Shown: positions 45,336 to 54,978, counted from the stretch's first letter. The stretch: DNA of 64,000 bases from Streptomyces sp. P3 (GCA_016893485.2 JAFEKX020000001.1:3782001-3846000); one strand, 5' to 3'. The notes: generated by a model not told the origin, from the sequence alone. Program-made: numbers and translations.

Positions 45336-46139
45336 GTGGACGGCAGCGAGTTGATCCGCCTGGACCACGTCACCAAGCGCTTCGGGTCCAACACCGTGCT
45401 CGACGACCTCGACTTCTCCGTGGAGTCCGGCAAGCACGTCACCCTGATCGGTCCCTCCGGGTCGGGCAAGACCACGATCCTGCGGCTGCTGATGACCCTG
45501 ACCGAGCCGGACGAGGGCACGATCACCGTCGACGGTGAGCAGCTCTTCCCCGCGCCCGAGAAACAGGTCCGGGAGATCCGCAAGAAGATCGGGATGGTGT
45601 TCCAGCAGTTCAACCTGTTCCCGAACATGACCGTGCTGCGCAATGTCACCGAGGCGCCGGTCACCGTCCTCGGCCTGCCCAAGGAGGAGGCGGAGGCACG
45701 CGCCCTGGAGCTGCTCGACCTGGTCGGCCTCGCCGACAAGGCCGGCGCCCGCCCGACCCAGCTCTCCGGCGGCCAGCAGCAGCGCGTCGCGATCGCGCGG
45801 GCGTTGGCGATGCGGCCGCGGATCCTCCTGCTGGACGAGGTGACCTCCGCGCTCGACCCGGAACTGGTCGCGGGCGTCCTCGACGTCCTGCGGGACATCG
45901 CCCGCACCACCGACATCACGATGCTCTGTGTGACCCACGAGATGAATTTCGCCCGGGATATTTCAGACCAAGTCCTGATGTTCGACTCGGGAAAGGTCAT
46001 CGAATCGGGCTCGCCGGAGCAGATCTTCGGCGATCCGGAACAAGAACGAACCGGGAATTTCTCGGCGCCATTCTTTGACAATTATTCAACTACGTCAGGT
46101 GAGCAATCGAACACCCAAGGTCCACGTCACGTGGCATGA
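45336..46139 (+). CDS. ehuA: Ehu-type ABC transporter ATPase
   Basis: A polar-amino-acid ABC ATPase of 267 residues. It has Walker A GPSGSGKTT, Q-loop MVFQQFNLFPNMTVL, signature LSGGQQQRVAIARAL, Walker B RILLLDEVTSALDPE and H-loop CVTHEMNFARD. The start is uncertain: GTG 45336 has a distant GAAGGA, and an upstream ATG may have been lost to an indel. The last 60 codons are clearly AT-richer than the rest, and the tail after IFGDPEQERTGNFSAPFF is longer than usual. Confidence 0.8.
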   Translation: MDGSELIRLDHVTKRFGSNTVLDDLDFSVESGKHVTLIGPSGSGKTTILRLLMTLTEPDEGTITVDGEQLFPAPEKQVREIRKKIGMVFQQFNLFPNMTVLRNVTEAPVTVLGLPKEEAEARALELLDLVGLADKAGARPTQLSGGQQQRVAIARALAMRPRILLLDEVTSALDPELVAGVLDVLRDIARTTDITMLCVTHEMNFARDISDQVLMFDSGKVIESGSPEQIFGDPEQERTGNFSAPFFDNYSTTSGEQSNTQGPRHVA

Positions 46140-46154
46140 CGAAGGCATATGCCA
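46132..46154. promoter_or_regulatory. Inverted repeat upstream of the IclR gene
   Basis: TGGCAT-N11-ATGCCA lies between ehuA and the IclR gene in a locally AT-rich stretch. It is a candidate operator for the IclR protein; not confirmed by a second copy. Confidence 0.35.
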
Positions 46155-46298
46155 AAGGATTCGCGCCGCAGTTCGGAGGGCGTAAGGAGAGCTATATTCT
46201 CGCCAACAGCCGCTCCACATCGGCCGTTTGACGGCTATCGTGGAAGGGATTCGCTGTCCGGTATCACGGCCCAAAAAGCGAGCGCAGGGAGAAACACC

Positions 46299-47056
46299 GT
46301 GGCGCTGATGCACGAGCCGACCGCGCCCTACCACTCGGTACAGGACGCTCTGCGCATCCTGGAGACAGTCGCCGGGCACTCCACCGGTGTCACGGACACC
46401 GAACTCGCCCGCGTCACCGGCCTCGGCGCCGACCGCCTGACGATACTGCTGCGGACCCTGCGCCGCGAGGGCTACGTCGAGCAGCTCACCGACGGCGCGT
46501 ACATCACCGGCGAGTCCCTCAGCCGGCTCGGCTCCGCGTCCGGCCGGGAGCAGGCGGTGCGGGAGCAGATCCAGCGCACCCTGGACCGGCTGCGGGACTC
46601 GCTGGGCGCGGCGGTCTACGTCAGCCGGTACGTCGACGGCGAGGTCACGATCACCCAGTACGCGGCCGGGCCCACCACCCCGGCGGTCAACGAGTGGGTC
46701 GACTTCCGGGTCTCCGCGCACGCGACCGCGCTCGGCAAGAGCCTGCTGGGGCAGCTCGATCACAACGGCCGGCGGGACCATCTCTCCCGGCACAAGATGG
46801 CCCGCCTCACCTCGCGCACGATCACCAGCGACCGGCTGCTGCTCTCCCGCCTGGAGACCCAGCCGCCGACCGTCCCCACCTCGACCTCCAGGAGTACGCG
46901 GTGGGCACGGTCTGCGCGGCCGTCCCGATCACGGCCGGTTCCTCGGTGGGCTGCCTCGCCCTCTCCCTCCCGGTCGAGCATGCCCACCGTCTGCGCCAGG
47001 CGGCCGACACCCTGAACCGCGAGGCGGGCCCGGTCCTTCTCTCGCTGGCCATCTGA
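46299..47056 (+). CDS. IclR-family transcriptional regulator
   Basis: About 252 residues. The winged HTH is YHSVQDALRILETVAGHSTG then VTDTELARVTGLGADRLTIL. The effector domain follows (LRDSLGAAVYVSRYVDGEVT, FRVSAHATALGKSLLGQL, VPITAGSSVGCLALSLPVEH). One frame break lies near 46872. GTG start with GGGAG 9 nt upstream. IclR proteins control small-molecule catabolism, so the adjacent importer and the enzymes at 38960-42942 are the likely regulon. Confidence 0.85.
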
Positions 47057-47154
47057 CGGCTGCCCCGGCGTTGGTCCGAAGCACCCCTCCGGACCAGGTA
47101 GTATTTTCTCGTCGCCCTCCGCGAGACACAGATCCAGCGGAAGGCGTGAGTCAC

Positions 47155-47228
47155 GCGCCGCTAGCTCAGTTGGTTAGAGCAGCTGACTCTTAATCAGCGG
47201 GTCCGGGGTTCGAGTCCCTGGCGGCGCA
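47155..47228 (+). tRNA. tRNA-Lys (CTT), copy 2
   Basis: Identical over its whole length to the copy at 33134, with anticodon CTT. It lies 98 bp after the IclR stop. Confidence 0.96.
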
Positions 47229-47233
47229 CGATG

Positions 47234-47281
47234 ACGATGGCGAGGCATGTTCGCGGAAAGCGCGAACGGCCTCGCCATCGT
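47234..47281 (+). terminator. tRNA-Lys copy 2 terminator
   Basis: A 13-bp perfect outer stem (ACGATGGCGAGGC with GCCTCGCCATCGT) and an inner GTTCGCG/CGCGAAC stem with GAAAG loop. The same hairpin follows copy 3. Confidence 0.9.
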
Positions 47282-47337
47282 CGTGTTTGCACGGCTTCGC
47301 CGCGCGCGCGCGGTGGGGCTCCGCCACCCACACCCCC

Positions 47338-48959
47338 TCACACCGGGCCTCTCGTTCCGACGAGGGGCCCTTCGGCGTCCTCCGGGGTCAGCCTCCGATA
47401 AGCCGCCTCTCCCGGCGGTCGCCACCACACCGGATCGGTACAGGCGACCCCCTCCCGCCGCAGCCCCGCCCGATGGATCTTGTTGGTGGCCGTCACCGGC
47501 ATCCGCCGCACCACCCGCACGAAGCGGGGTGCCATCTTCGTGCCCAGGTCGGGCTGGGCGAGGAGGAACTCGGCGAAGTCGAGGGGGTCGAAGCGGCCGG
47601 CGATGGTGGCCATGACCTGGTCGCCGGTGACCGGGTCCGGTACGGCGTAGACCGCCACGGCGTCGGCGCCGTCGTAGCGGGCGAGGATGTTCTCGATCAT
47701 CGCGGCGGCGAGGTTCTCGCTGTCGACGCGGAGGCGGTCGTCGGTGCGGCCGGCGAAGTAGAGGTAGCCGTCGGTGTCGCGGTAGAAGAGGTCACCGGTC
47801 CAGTACCAGCCCGCCCGGCGCCGTTCCGCGTCCGCCTCGGGATTGCGCCAGTACCCCTCGAAGGGGTTGGGCGCGCGGTTCACCAACTCCCCTATCGCCG
47901 CTTCCCCGTTGAGCAGCCGCCCGGCCGAGTCGAAGTCCGCGGGCGGGCATTCGGCACGCGTCTCGGGGTCGAGTACGGCGAGCCCGGGCGCCGCCCGTCC
48001 GACCGCCCCGGCCGGTGTCCCGGGCGACCACTGCACCGCGGCCCCGCCCTCCGAGGACCCGTACCCCTCCACCAGCCGCACCCCGAACCGCCGCTCGAAC
48101 GCCGCCGCGTCCACCGCCCCCGCCTCCGTGCCGAAGCCCATGCGCAGCGGGTTGTCCCGGTCGTCGGCACGCTTTTCGGTGGCCAGGACGTACTGCACGG
48201 CACGGCCGACATAGGTGAAGTACGTGGCCCTGTACGCCCGTACGTCGTCCAGGAACCGTGACGCCGAGAACCGCGGGCGCAGCGCCACCCCCGCCCCGGC
48301 CACCAGCGCGGGCGCCCAGTCGGCGATCACCGCGTTGCCGTGGAACATCGGCATGCAGATGTAGTGCACGTCGTCCGGGAGCACCCCGAAGCTGTCGACC
48401 AGGGACTTTCCCGCCGCCGCCAGGCGGCCCTGGGTGCAGATCGCGGCCTTCGGGGCACCGGTGGAACCGGAGGTGAAGTAGAGCAGGACGCGGTCGTCGG
48501 GGGTGGCCCGGGAGAAGGCGTCCGGTCGCGCGTCCGTATAGGGGCCGAGGAGGTCGGCGTAGGACTGAGAGTCCGTCACTAGTACCTCCAAGTCCGGGAG
48601 TTGGAGGCCTTCGAGGAGCGGGAGGTGGGTGTGCTCGGTGACCAGGATCCGGCATTCGGTGTGCAGGATGTCGCGAGCGAGTTCGGGGCCTCGGCGGGTG
48701 GGGTTGATACCGGCGACGGCCGCGCCCGCGAGGGCCGCCGCGCTCAACCACAGCGGGTAATCGGGGTGTTGTCGAGCAGGACGCCGATGTGGGGCGGTGC
48801 GCCGGGTGGCAGCAGGTCGGTGAGGAGTGCGGCTCTGGCCGCGGCGCCGGCCGCCACCTCGTGATGCGTGAGCACCTGCTTCCCGCACCACAGTCCCGGG
48901 CGGTGGTCGCCCCACCGCGCCTGGACGAGTTCCGCGACGGTACGCCTCGTGGACTCCAT
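47338..48959 (-). CDS. Fatty-acid/carboxylate-CoA ligase (AMP-binding, FadD-like)
   Basis: About 540 residues of the ANL superfamily. The P-loop is LLYFTSGSTGAPKAA. The adenine motif is EGYGSSEGG. TGDLFYRDTDGYLYFAGRTD precedes the hinge DDRLRVDSENLAAAMIE. The catalytic Lys lies in MPVTATNKIHRAGL. A frame break lies near 48765. The enzyme activates a carboxylic acid to its acyl-CoA through an acyl-adenylate. The pocket sequence does not tell the chain length. It is convergent with tRNA-Lys copy 2. Confidence 0.88.
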
Positions 48960-48998
48960 GGAGGCGCACGGTAGTTGACGTACCGTCAGATGTGGAGG

Positions 48999-49462
48999 CT
49001 ACGGGCTCAGGAAGTCGTCGGCCGCCGAGAACATCTCGTGGACCACGAGCATGAAGCCGACGCAGAAGGCGATGAAGACACCGAGGAACACCAGCACGCA
49101 GCCCGTCCCGGCGGCGAGTTTTCCCCGGGCCGGGGCGTGGGCGGTGGCGTGCTCGGGGTGGTCGGCCGTGTAGTGGACGGTGACGACGTCGCCCTCCAGG
49201 ACAGTCCCCGGGCCGTTCGGTTCCTCGAAGCGGACGGTGCGGCCCTCGGGGTGGTGAACTCGTAGACGTGGTGCAGGGTCGTCGACACCATGGTGTCCCC
49301 GCCGCCGCTGGTCGTGGTGTACGTCCGCAGACAGCGGCCCTCGGCCGTGAGGCCGCTGTTCCAGGCGCTGCTGACCCGCCGCGAGCGGCGGACCACGGCG
49401 ACCGCGCCGAACACGACCAGGGTGATCATGAGCAGAGGTATGACGTAGAACAGCGCTTCCAT
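48999..49462 (-). CDS. DUF3592 membrane protein
   Basis: About 154 residues. The first helix is LFYVIPLLMITLVVFGAVAV. The soluble DUF3592 beta domain contains WNSGLTAEGRCLRTYTTTSG, HHVYEFTTP and the signature VTVHYTADHPEHAT. The second helix is TGCVLVFLGVFIAFCVGFML. One frame break lies near 49255. ATG 49462 follows GGGGACACC. Topology: both ends near the membrane with the beta domain between. Function unknown. Confidence 0.75.
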
Positions 49463-49536
49463 GGTGTCCCCGAGGTCAGGTATCGCTTGGTGGAGGGAAC
49501 CTACCCGCGGGGACACCGGACTGTCTCAAGCAATGC

Positions 49537-50143
49537 TCAGAAGGTGACGTCCGAGCAGGAGTAGAACGCGTTGGCCGTGTCCGAGATCGTCCACACCGCG
49601 ACGATCACGTGGTGGCCGGAGAGGCCGGACGGCAGCGTGCCGGTGTGGGAGATGGTGGACGACGAGGGGCGCTGACCGTTGTAGGGGACGGTGAGGAACG
49701 GGGTGGTGTTGAGGTCCGAGCGGGCCAGGTTGTGGTTCTGGTTCCAACCCGCCTTGGTGACGTAGTACTTGAAGTCCGTCGTGGCGTGGATGGCGGTGAA
49801 CTGCCAGCGGAACGTGTACGACTGACCGCCCGTCACCTTTGTGGTCGGCCACGCGGCGCCGGACGGCGCCTTCGGTGCGCTGAGTTGGGCGAAGCGGCTG
49901 ATCCCGGCGTTGCAGATCTGGCCGTCGGCGGACCTGCCCCGGGAAGCCCTTGGGGCCCTCGACGCTCTGCGGCTCGTACTGGATGTCACCGCAGTTCGTC
50001 ACGGTGCCGTTGGCGCAGAGCTTCTGCCTGCTGATGGGGAGGTCGGTGTAGCCGTGGCTGCTGGCGGCCCCGGACGAGAGCACGATGGCCCCGGCCGTGG
50101 TGAGCCCGAGCACACCGGCGTACCACTTGGTCTTTTTGCGCAT
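49537..50143 (-). CDS. AA10 lytic polysaccharide monooxygenase (chitin-active type)
   Basis: About 201 residues with a signal peptide cleaved after GAASS, so the mature protein begins His30-GYTDLPISRQKLC. That N-terminal His forms the copper histidine brace. The second His is in FTAIHATTDFKYY. The C-terminal SGHHVIVAVWTISDTANAFY strand with Phe/Tyr at the axial copper site fits AA10. One frame break lies near 49935. It has no extra carbohydrate module. It oxidatively cleaves crystalline chitin and assists chitinases such as that at 18127. Confidence 0.9.
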
Positions 50144-50188
50144 GCTGCCGCTCCTGGAGAACGTGTGGGGAGTTCCGTGAGCCGTGCA

Positions 50189-50199
50189 GGTCTAGACCA
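50189..50199 (-). promoter_or_regulatory. DasR-type (dre) operator upstream of the LPMO gene
   Basis: On the coding strand TGGTCTAGACC is a full 11/11 match to the DasR/chitinase operator core, about 46 bp before the ATG. DasR represses chitin genes until glucosamine-6-phosphate accumulates. Confidence 0.8.
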
Positions 50200-50240
50200 A
50201 GTCCCAGATTATTGCCCTTACTTGACCGTGTCCATACCGC

Positions 50241-51365
50241 TCACGGTGCGGCTTCTCCCCGTCCCGAGCAGAAGGCGACGGTCAAGTCCTTGACCAACGC
50301 CTTGCGTTCGTAGTCGTCCAGCTCCACCAGACCCCGCATGGTCAGCCGGGTCACCGTGTCCTCCACCGAGTCGACGACCGACGTGAGCATCGTCGCCCGC
50401 TGCTGCGCGTCCAGCGTGGCGATACGGCGGCGGGTCATCGCGGCGGCGACCTCCGGGGCGTACTCCACACGGACCGGGCGCACCGAGAACACCTCGATGC
50501 CGACCGGCGCCGCGTCCCCCGCGACCAGCCGGGTCAGCGCGTCGGCGGCCAGATCGGCGGCGCCCTTCGCGCCACCGCCCGGCGGCTCCACCGGCACCCG
50601 GGCGAGCGCCGCCTCCACGCACTCGCGCAGATACGTCTCGTGGTCCTCGACCCCGAGCGTGGCCCGCGCGGTGTCCCGCACCCGCCACACCACCAGCGTC
50701 ACCACCCGCAGCGCGACCCCGTTCGCGTCGGCCGCCGGCATCGGCTCACCGCGCCAGTGCCGCAGCCGCACGTCGACCCGGCGGCGCAGCAGCAGGGGGT
50801 TGACCCACATGAGGCCGGTGCGCCGGACGGTCCCCGGTAGCGGCCGAACAGGCCGAGCACCCAGGCCCGTCCGGTACGGGCCCGGGCCAGCCCGCCGAAG
50901 CCGAACAGACCGAGCGCGCCCGCCCCGGCGTACGCGGCCCACTGCGCGGGACCGAGTCCGGCACCGGCGTAGAACGGCAGTCGTAGCGCCTGCGTCGCGA
51001 GCGGGGGCAGGACGCCCGCCCACCAGGAGGTGGCGAGGCAGCCGGCCAGTCCACAGGAACCGGCGAGCACGCCCGCCGTCCCGGGAGCACCCGGGCGGGG
51101 CGTTCCGCCAGGTCGGGGTCGACCTCCGGGGCCGGGCGCGGCTTGGCCGGGACCGGGCGGCGGAAGCGGGGCTGCTCCCGGTGCCCTGCCGGCGCGCGAC
51201 GACGGCCGGCTTGAGCGGGACCGAGACCGGGTCGGGGTCGTCGCGGAACAGCAGGTGGACGGGGATCTCGGTGGTCGCCTCGTTCTGGATGAGCCGCGCG
51301 GGACGGGTCGGTCCCTCGGGTGGCCCCTCGTTCTCGGGCGTCTGTGAAGTGGTCGTCGTACTCAT
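50241..51365 (-). CDS. SPFH/band 7 domain protein
   Basis: About 374 residues. A disordered N-terminus (TTTTSQTPENEGPPEG) and a conserved PVHLLFRDDPDPVSVPLKP precede membrane segments (WWAGVLPPLATQALRL, YAGAGALGLFGFGGLA). The SPFH domain follows: TGLMWVNPLLLRRRVDVRLR, NGVALRVVTLVVWRVRDTAR and LVAGDAAPVGIEVFSVRPVR. Frame breaks lie near 51190, 51090 and 50835. Band 7 proteins assemble membrane microdomains. The partner is not evident. Confidence 0.8.
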   Translation of the reverse strand: MSTTTTSQTPENEGPPEGPTRPARLIQNEATTEIPVHLLFRDDPDPVSVPLKPAVVARRQGTGSSPASAARSRPSRARPRRSTPTWRNAPPGCSRDGGRARRFLWTGRLPRHLLVGGRPAPARDAGATTAVLRRCRTRSRAVGRVRRGGRARSVRLRRAGPGPYRTGLGARPVRPLPGTVRRTGLMWVNPLLLRRRVDVRLRHWRGEPMPAADANGVALRVVTLVVWRVRDTARATLGVEDHETYLRECVEAALARVPVEPPGGGAKGAADLAADALTRLVAGDAAPVGIEVFSVRPVRVEYAPEVAAAMTRRRIATLDAQQRATMLTSVVDSVEDTVTRLTMRGLVELDDYERKALVKDLTVAFCSGRGEAAP

Positions 51366-51421
51366 AGGTGCCTCCAGCCTCCGCGCCAGATGCGTCATGA
51401 CAGTGCTTGGATGTGTCGGGC

Positions 51422-52756
51422 TTACGAGAAGAGGCGGCGCCAGGTCTCCGGGCCCGGGTAGCCGTCCGCGGCGCCGCCGCGCCAGCCCTGGGCGCGCTGG
51501 AAGGCCTCGACGTTGCGCCGGTCCGGCTCGCCCCAGCGCGGACCCGGGCCGGTCGTGTAGTACTTCCCGAAGCCCTTCTTGACCAGCTGCTTTCCCAGCT
51601 CGGTGACGTACTTGTTGTTCGCGCCGGGGCGGAACACGGCCTTGCCCGGGTAGCCGGGGACGCCGTGCGAGGACGGTGCGGGCGGGCCCGCCGCTCCCAC
51701 GGGCGCCGTACCGCCGACGTTCTTGCCCTTGCCGGTGACGAGCAGTTCCCAGGTCCGCGGGCCGGGCAGGCCGTCCGCGTCCGCGCCGGTCCAGCCCTGG
51801 GCGAGCTGGAAGGCCTGGGTGGCCCGGCGGTCCGCGTCCGACCAGCGCGGGCCTGGACCCGAGGTGTAGTACGAGCCGGCGCCCCGGGCGACGAGCATCG
51901 TGCCGAGCTGGGTGACGTACTTGTTGTCGGCGCCGGGGCCGAAGGACGACGCTCCCGGATACGGCGTGGTCACCTTGCCCGCGTCCACCGGCGTCACCGG
52001 CGTCACCGGGGTGACCCCGTCCGTACCGCCCGTCACGCCCTTGTAGCGGTAGGGGACATAGCTCTCCGAGTGGCTCCAGTAGGCGTACGGGGTGGACTGG
52101 CGGCGGGCGTGCGAGGGGGTCTCCTCCAAGGCGATGTAGTAGGTGTGCGTGTAGTCGGTCCAGCCGCCGAAAATGACGACGTGCGAGCCTTTCTCGGGAT
52201 TCGCCAGATTGTGGAACAGGAGAATGTCACCGGGTTCCAGTTCCTCCTTGGCGATACGCACCCCGTACTGGTCGAGACTTCCGGTCCATTCGTTCCCCGG
52301 CAGCCCCCAGGCCATCGAGACGAACCCCGAGCAGTCCTGCCGGTAACCGTCCGACCAGTACGCGTTCATGCTGTACGGCACCTGTGCCGCGATCCAGGTC
52401 TTGGCCCGGTTGATGATCTCCGCGCGGGTGGTCGTGGGGCCTTGACGGCACCGGCCGGTTTGCCGCCCGGGCCGTGCAAAGGGGCCTTGCTGCCCTGCGG
52501 GGTGGCGGGTTCGTCGCCGTTGTCACCTGCGGGGACGCCGGGCCGGGCCGGTGCGTGGGGGCGGCCGCGGCCGGTGCGGTGTGTCCTGTGGTGAGCGCGG
52601 CGGACGCGGCGGCGGCGATCACGAGGCCCGCTGGGCGGCGAGGTGACCGCCGGTGCGGCCGGCCGTGGAATACGACAGGAGGCGTCGCCGCTGAACGCAT
52701 CCGGGGCAGTCGCAATCGCTCGCGGGATCGAATTCCTCGAATACCGGAGTCTCCAT
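51422..52756 (-). CDS. NlpC/P60-like protein with two peptidoglycan-binding repeats
   Basis: About 444 residues. The unusual N-terminus (METPVFEEFDPASDCDCPGC) precedes the export helix (VIAAAASAALTTGHTAPAAA). The NlpC/P60-like domain has the nucleophile in QDCSGFVSMAWGL and His in KGSHVVIFGGWTDY. Two repeats of the pattern FGPGADNKYVTQLG...GPGPRW...AFQ.AQGW end the protein. Frame breaks lie near 52635, 52530 and 52440. The ATG at 52756 has GTGAGGGG upstream; reading continues to an upstream ATG at 52861. It is a probable cell-wall hydrolase. Confidence 0.78.
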
Positions 52757-52934
52757 GCGATGCCCCTCACACTCCAGGTGGAAATATCCGCGCTCGTGCA
52801 CGTCCGCCAGTTTCTCAACTGTCTTCCGGACTCGCATGTTGACGGTCCGAATGATGTACACCCGGCCGGGGCGGAGGGGAGAAAGGTGGTCCGGAGCACC
52901 CGTCCGCGTCCGGTAGAGTTGTGCAGGTCAGCAG

Positions 52935-53008
52935 GCGCCGCTAGCTCAGTTGGTTAGAGCAGCTGACTCTTAATCAGCGGGTCCGGGGTTCGAGTCCCTG
53001 GCGGCGCA
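52935..53008 (+). tRNA. tRNA-Lys (CTT), copy 3
   Basis: Identical to copies 1 and 2. A TAGAGT -10-like box lies 20 bp upstream in GGTAGAGTTGTGCAGG. The leader TCAGCAG is shared with copy 1. Confidence 0.96.
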
Positions 53009-53014
53009 CGCTAG

Positions 53015-53061
53015 CGATGGCGAGGCACGTTCGCGGAAAGCGCGAACATGCCTCGCCATCG
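53015..53061 (+). terminator. tRNA-Lys copy 3 terminator
   Basis: A nearly continuous stem of about 20 bp (CGATGGCGAGGCA-C-GTTCGCG with CGCGAAC-A-TGCCTCGCCATCG) and a GAAAG-type loop, then CGTCGTTTTCG. Confidence 0.92.
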
Positions 53062-53285
53062 TCGTTTTCGCACGGCTTCGCCGCGCACGCTGGGGCTCCG
53101 CCACCCACACCCCAGGCCCGGCACTACGCCGACCGTGGCCGAAAAGCCCAGCCTCGAAATCCCCCTCGCGACGCCGGAGGCCCCGCATCGCGGCGGGCCT
53201 TTGCGTGGGCGGCATCTCCGGGCGGCGGGAACATCGGTACGGGCGGAACACAGCTCTCCCCCGTTTGGCCGGATACCCTCTGGCC

Positions 53286-54041
53286 ATGGCAGCCCGTGAC
53301 CTGCAGGAGCGGATCAAGAAGCTCATCCTCGACCGTCGGCTGCCCTCCGGGGCCCCGCTGCCGACCGAGCCCGAGCTGATGGTGTTTCTCGGCGCGAGCC
53401 GGAACTCGGTGCGCGAGGCGCTCAAGGCGCTGCAGGCGATGGGGATCGTCGAGATCCGGCACGGGTTCGGCACGTACGTCGGCCCGATGTCGCTCGCGCC
53501 GATGGTCGAGGGCCTCGCGTTCCGTACGGTCGTCGGGCACAACCGGGGCGAGGACAGCCTGCTCCAGCTGCTCGAACTGCGCGAGGCCGTGGAGTCGGGC
53601 CTCGTCGTCCGGCTCGCGGGGCGGCTGCCGGAGCGGGACCTGGCCGAACTCGACGCGCTGGTACGGCAGATGGAGCGGGAGGCGGCCGAGGGGATCGGCC
53701 TCGCGGCCACCGACCGCGCCTTCCACGCCACGCTCTACCGGGGCCTGGACAACGCCCTGCTGAGCGAGGTCCTGGACGCGTTCTGGGACGCCTTCCACCG
53801 CGTCCACAGCGACCTCGCGACCGGTCCCCAGAACCCTGACGTCACCTGCCGCCAGCACCGGGAGATCCTCGACGCGGTCCGCTCCGGGGACGCGAGGCGC
53901 GCCGAGAACGCCATAAGGGAACACTTCGACCATGTGCGCACCAGGCTGTCCACAGCAGTGCCGCACGACCCCGGGCCCGCCCCAATGAACGCGTGTGACC
54001 TTGCGTTCGCCGGGTTGCCGGGCCCGGCGGATCGACAGTGA
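53286..54041 (+). CDS. GntR-family (FadR subfamily) transcriptional regulator
   Basis: An intact 251-residue regulator. The winged HTH is ERIKKLILDRRLPSGAPLPT, then ASRNSVREALKALQAMGIVE. The all-helical FCD domain has the metal-site pattern D-x3-H (ATDRAFHATLYR) and late His in CRQHREIL and EHFDHV. It is probably an acid-responsive repressor. TACCCT ends only 5 bp before the ATG and no Shine-Dalgarno is seen, so it may be leaderless. Its target is not evident; it stands alone after tRNA-Lys. Confidence 0.88.
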   Translation: MAARDLQERIKKLILDRRLPSGAPLPTEPELMVFLGASRNSVREALKALQAMGIVEIRHGFGTYVGPMSLAPMVEGLAFRTVVGHNRGEDSLLQLLELREAVESGLVVRLAGRLPERDLAELDALVRQMEREAAEGIGLAATDRAFHATLYRGLDNALLSEVLDAFWDAFHRVHSDLATGPQNPDVTCRQHREILDAVRSGDARRAENAIREHFDHVRTRLSTAVPHDPGPAPMNACDLAFAGLPGPADRQ

Positions 54042-54286
54042 CCAGTGCATATGACAGAGAGCAACTGGTGTGGGACATGGCGTCATTTGCCCCTAGGCCC
54101 GGACGCCCATTCGTTCTAGAGTCATTCCCGACGGCCTCGGGCCCCCGGCCGGTCCACATCACCCATGGGTTCTCCCAGGCCTCCCGCGCCGTTCGCCGGG
54201 TTACTCCCGCAGCCCGTGCGCGTGCGGTTGAGGACCAGCCCGGTCGGCGGCTTCAGGGGGAGAGGGTCGTCGGCCGGGCCCGGTTG

Positions 54287-54972
54287 TCACAGTCCGGTGC
54301 CGGTGAGATACGCGGACACGATCACGTTCGCCGTGTAGCTGCGGCTGGCCCGGTCGAAGGAGCCGCCGCAGGTGATCAGACGGAGCTCGGCGCGGCCCGA
54401 CTGCCGGGTGCCGTAGGCCTGTTGGGCGTCGAAGTGGTCGCGGGTCAGGACGCGCACGTCGTCGACGGTGAACTCGGCGACCTTGCCGTCGTCGCGGATC
54501 ACCCGGATCGTGCGGCCCGGGCGGAGCGTGCTGAGCTTGTAGAACACGGCGGGGCTGGTCTCGGTGTCGACGTGCCCGACCAGCAGCGCGGTGCCCGCCG
54601 CTCCCGGCCGTACCCCGCCGCCGTACCAGCCGACCACGCCGGGCTGGTCGAACGGCGGTGGGTCGATCGCGCCCTGCGCGTCCAGCGGGCGGGCCACCAC
54701 CGGTGCCTGTACGGCGAGTTGGGGGATGTCGATGCGCTGGGGCAGCGCGTTGTCGCCCAACGGCTTGGCGGCGGGCGGGAGTTCGGCCTCGGGGGCCGTC
54801 CGACGGCCGCCATGTCTCCGGTCGCCGGCGCGGATATGCCCTGCCGGATGCCGGTCAGGTCCTGCCCCCACAGCCACAGCCCGAGCAGCAGGACGGCCCA
54901 GGCGACCCCGGTCAGCAGCCGTCCGGTGCCGGAGGTGCGCCCGTGCTCGGCGGGCCTGTCGTGATCGAACAT
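54287..54972 (-). CDS. Class F-type sortase
   Basis: About 228 residues. One N-terminal membrane anchor (LLTGVAWAVLLLGLWLWGQD) and a sortase barrel (RIDIPQLAVQAPVVARPLDA) are visible. The catalytic His is in ALLVGHVDTETSP, Cys in LRLITCGGSFDR, and Arg close after it (FDRASRSY). One frame break lies near 54795. Actinobacterial class F sortases often stand next to a membrane-anchored protein, as here. The preceding gene stops 6 bp upstream, so they form an operon. Confidence 0.88.
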
Positions 54973-54978
54973 GGCGGG

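Noticed and set aside
46122..46134. Palindrome CCACGT-C-ACGTGG at the end of ehuA
   Set aside because: Short, inside coding sequence next to the stop, and no second copy; not enough to call an operator.
38960..47056. The catabolic island as an integrated mobile element between tRNA-Lys copies
   Set aside because: No integrase, excisionase, replication gene or truncated tRNA att repeat is present; both tRNA genes are complete.
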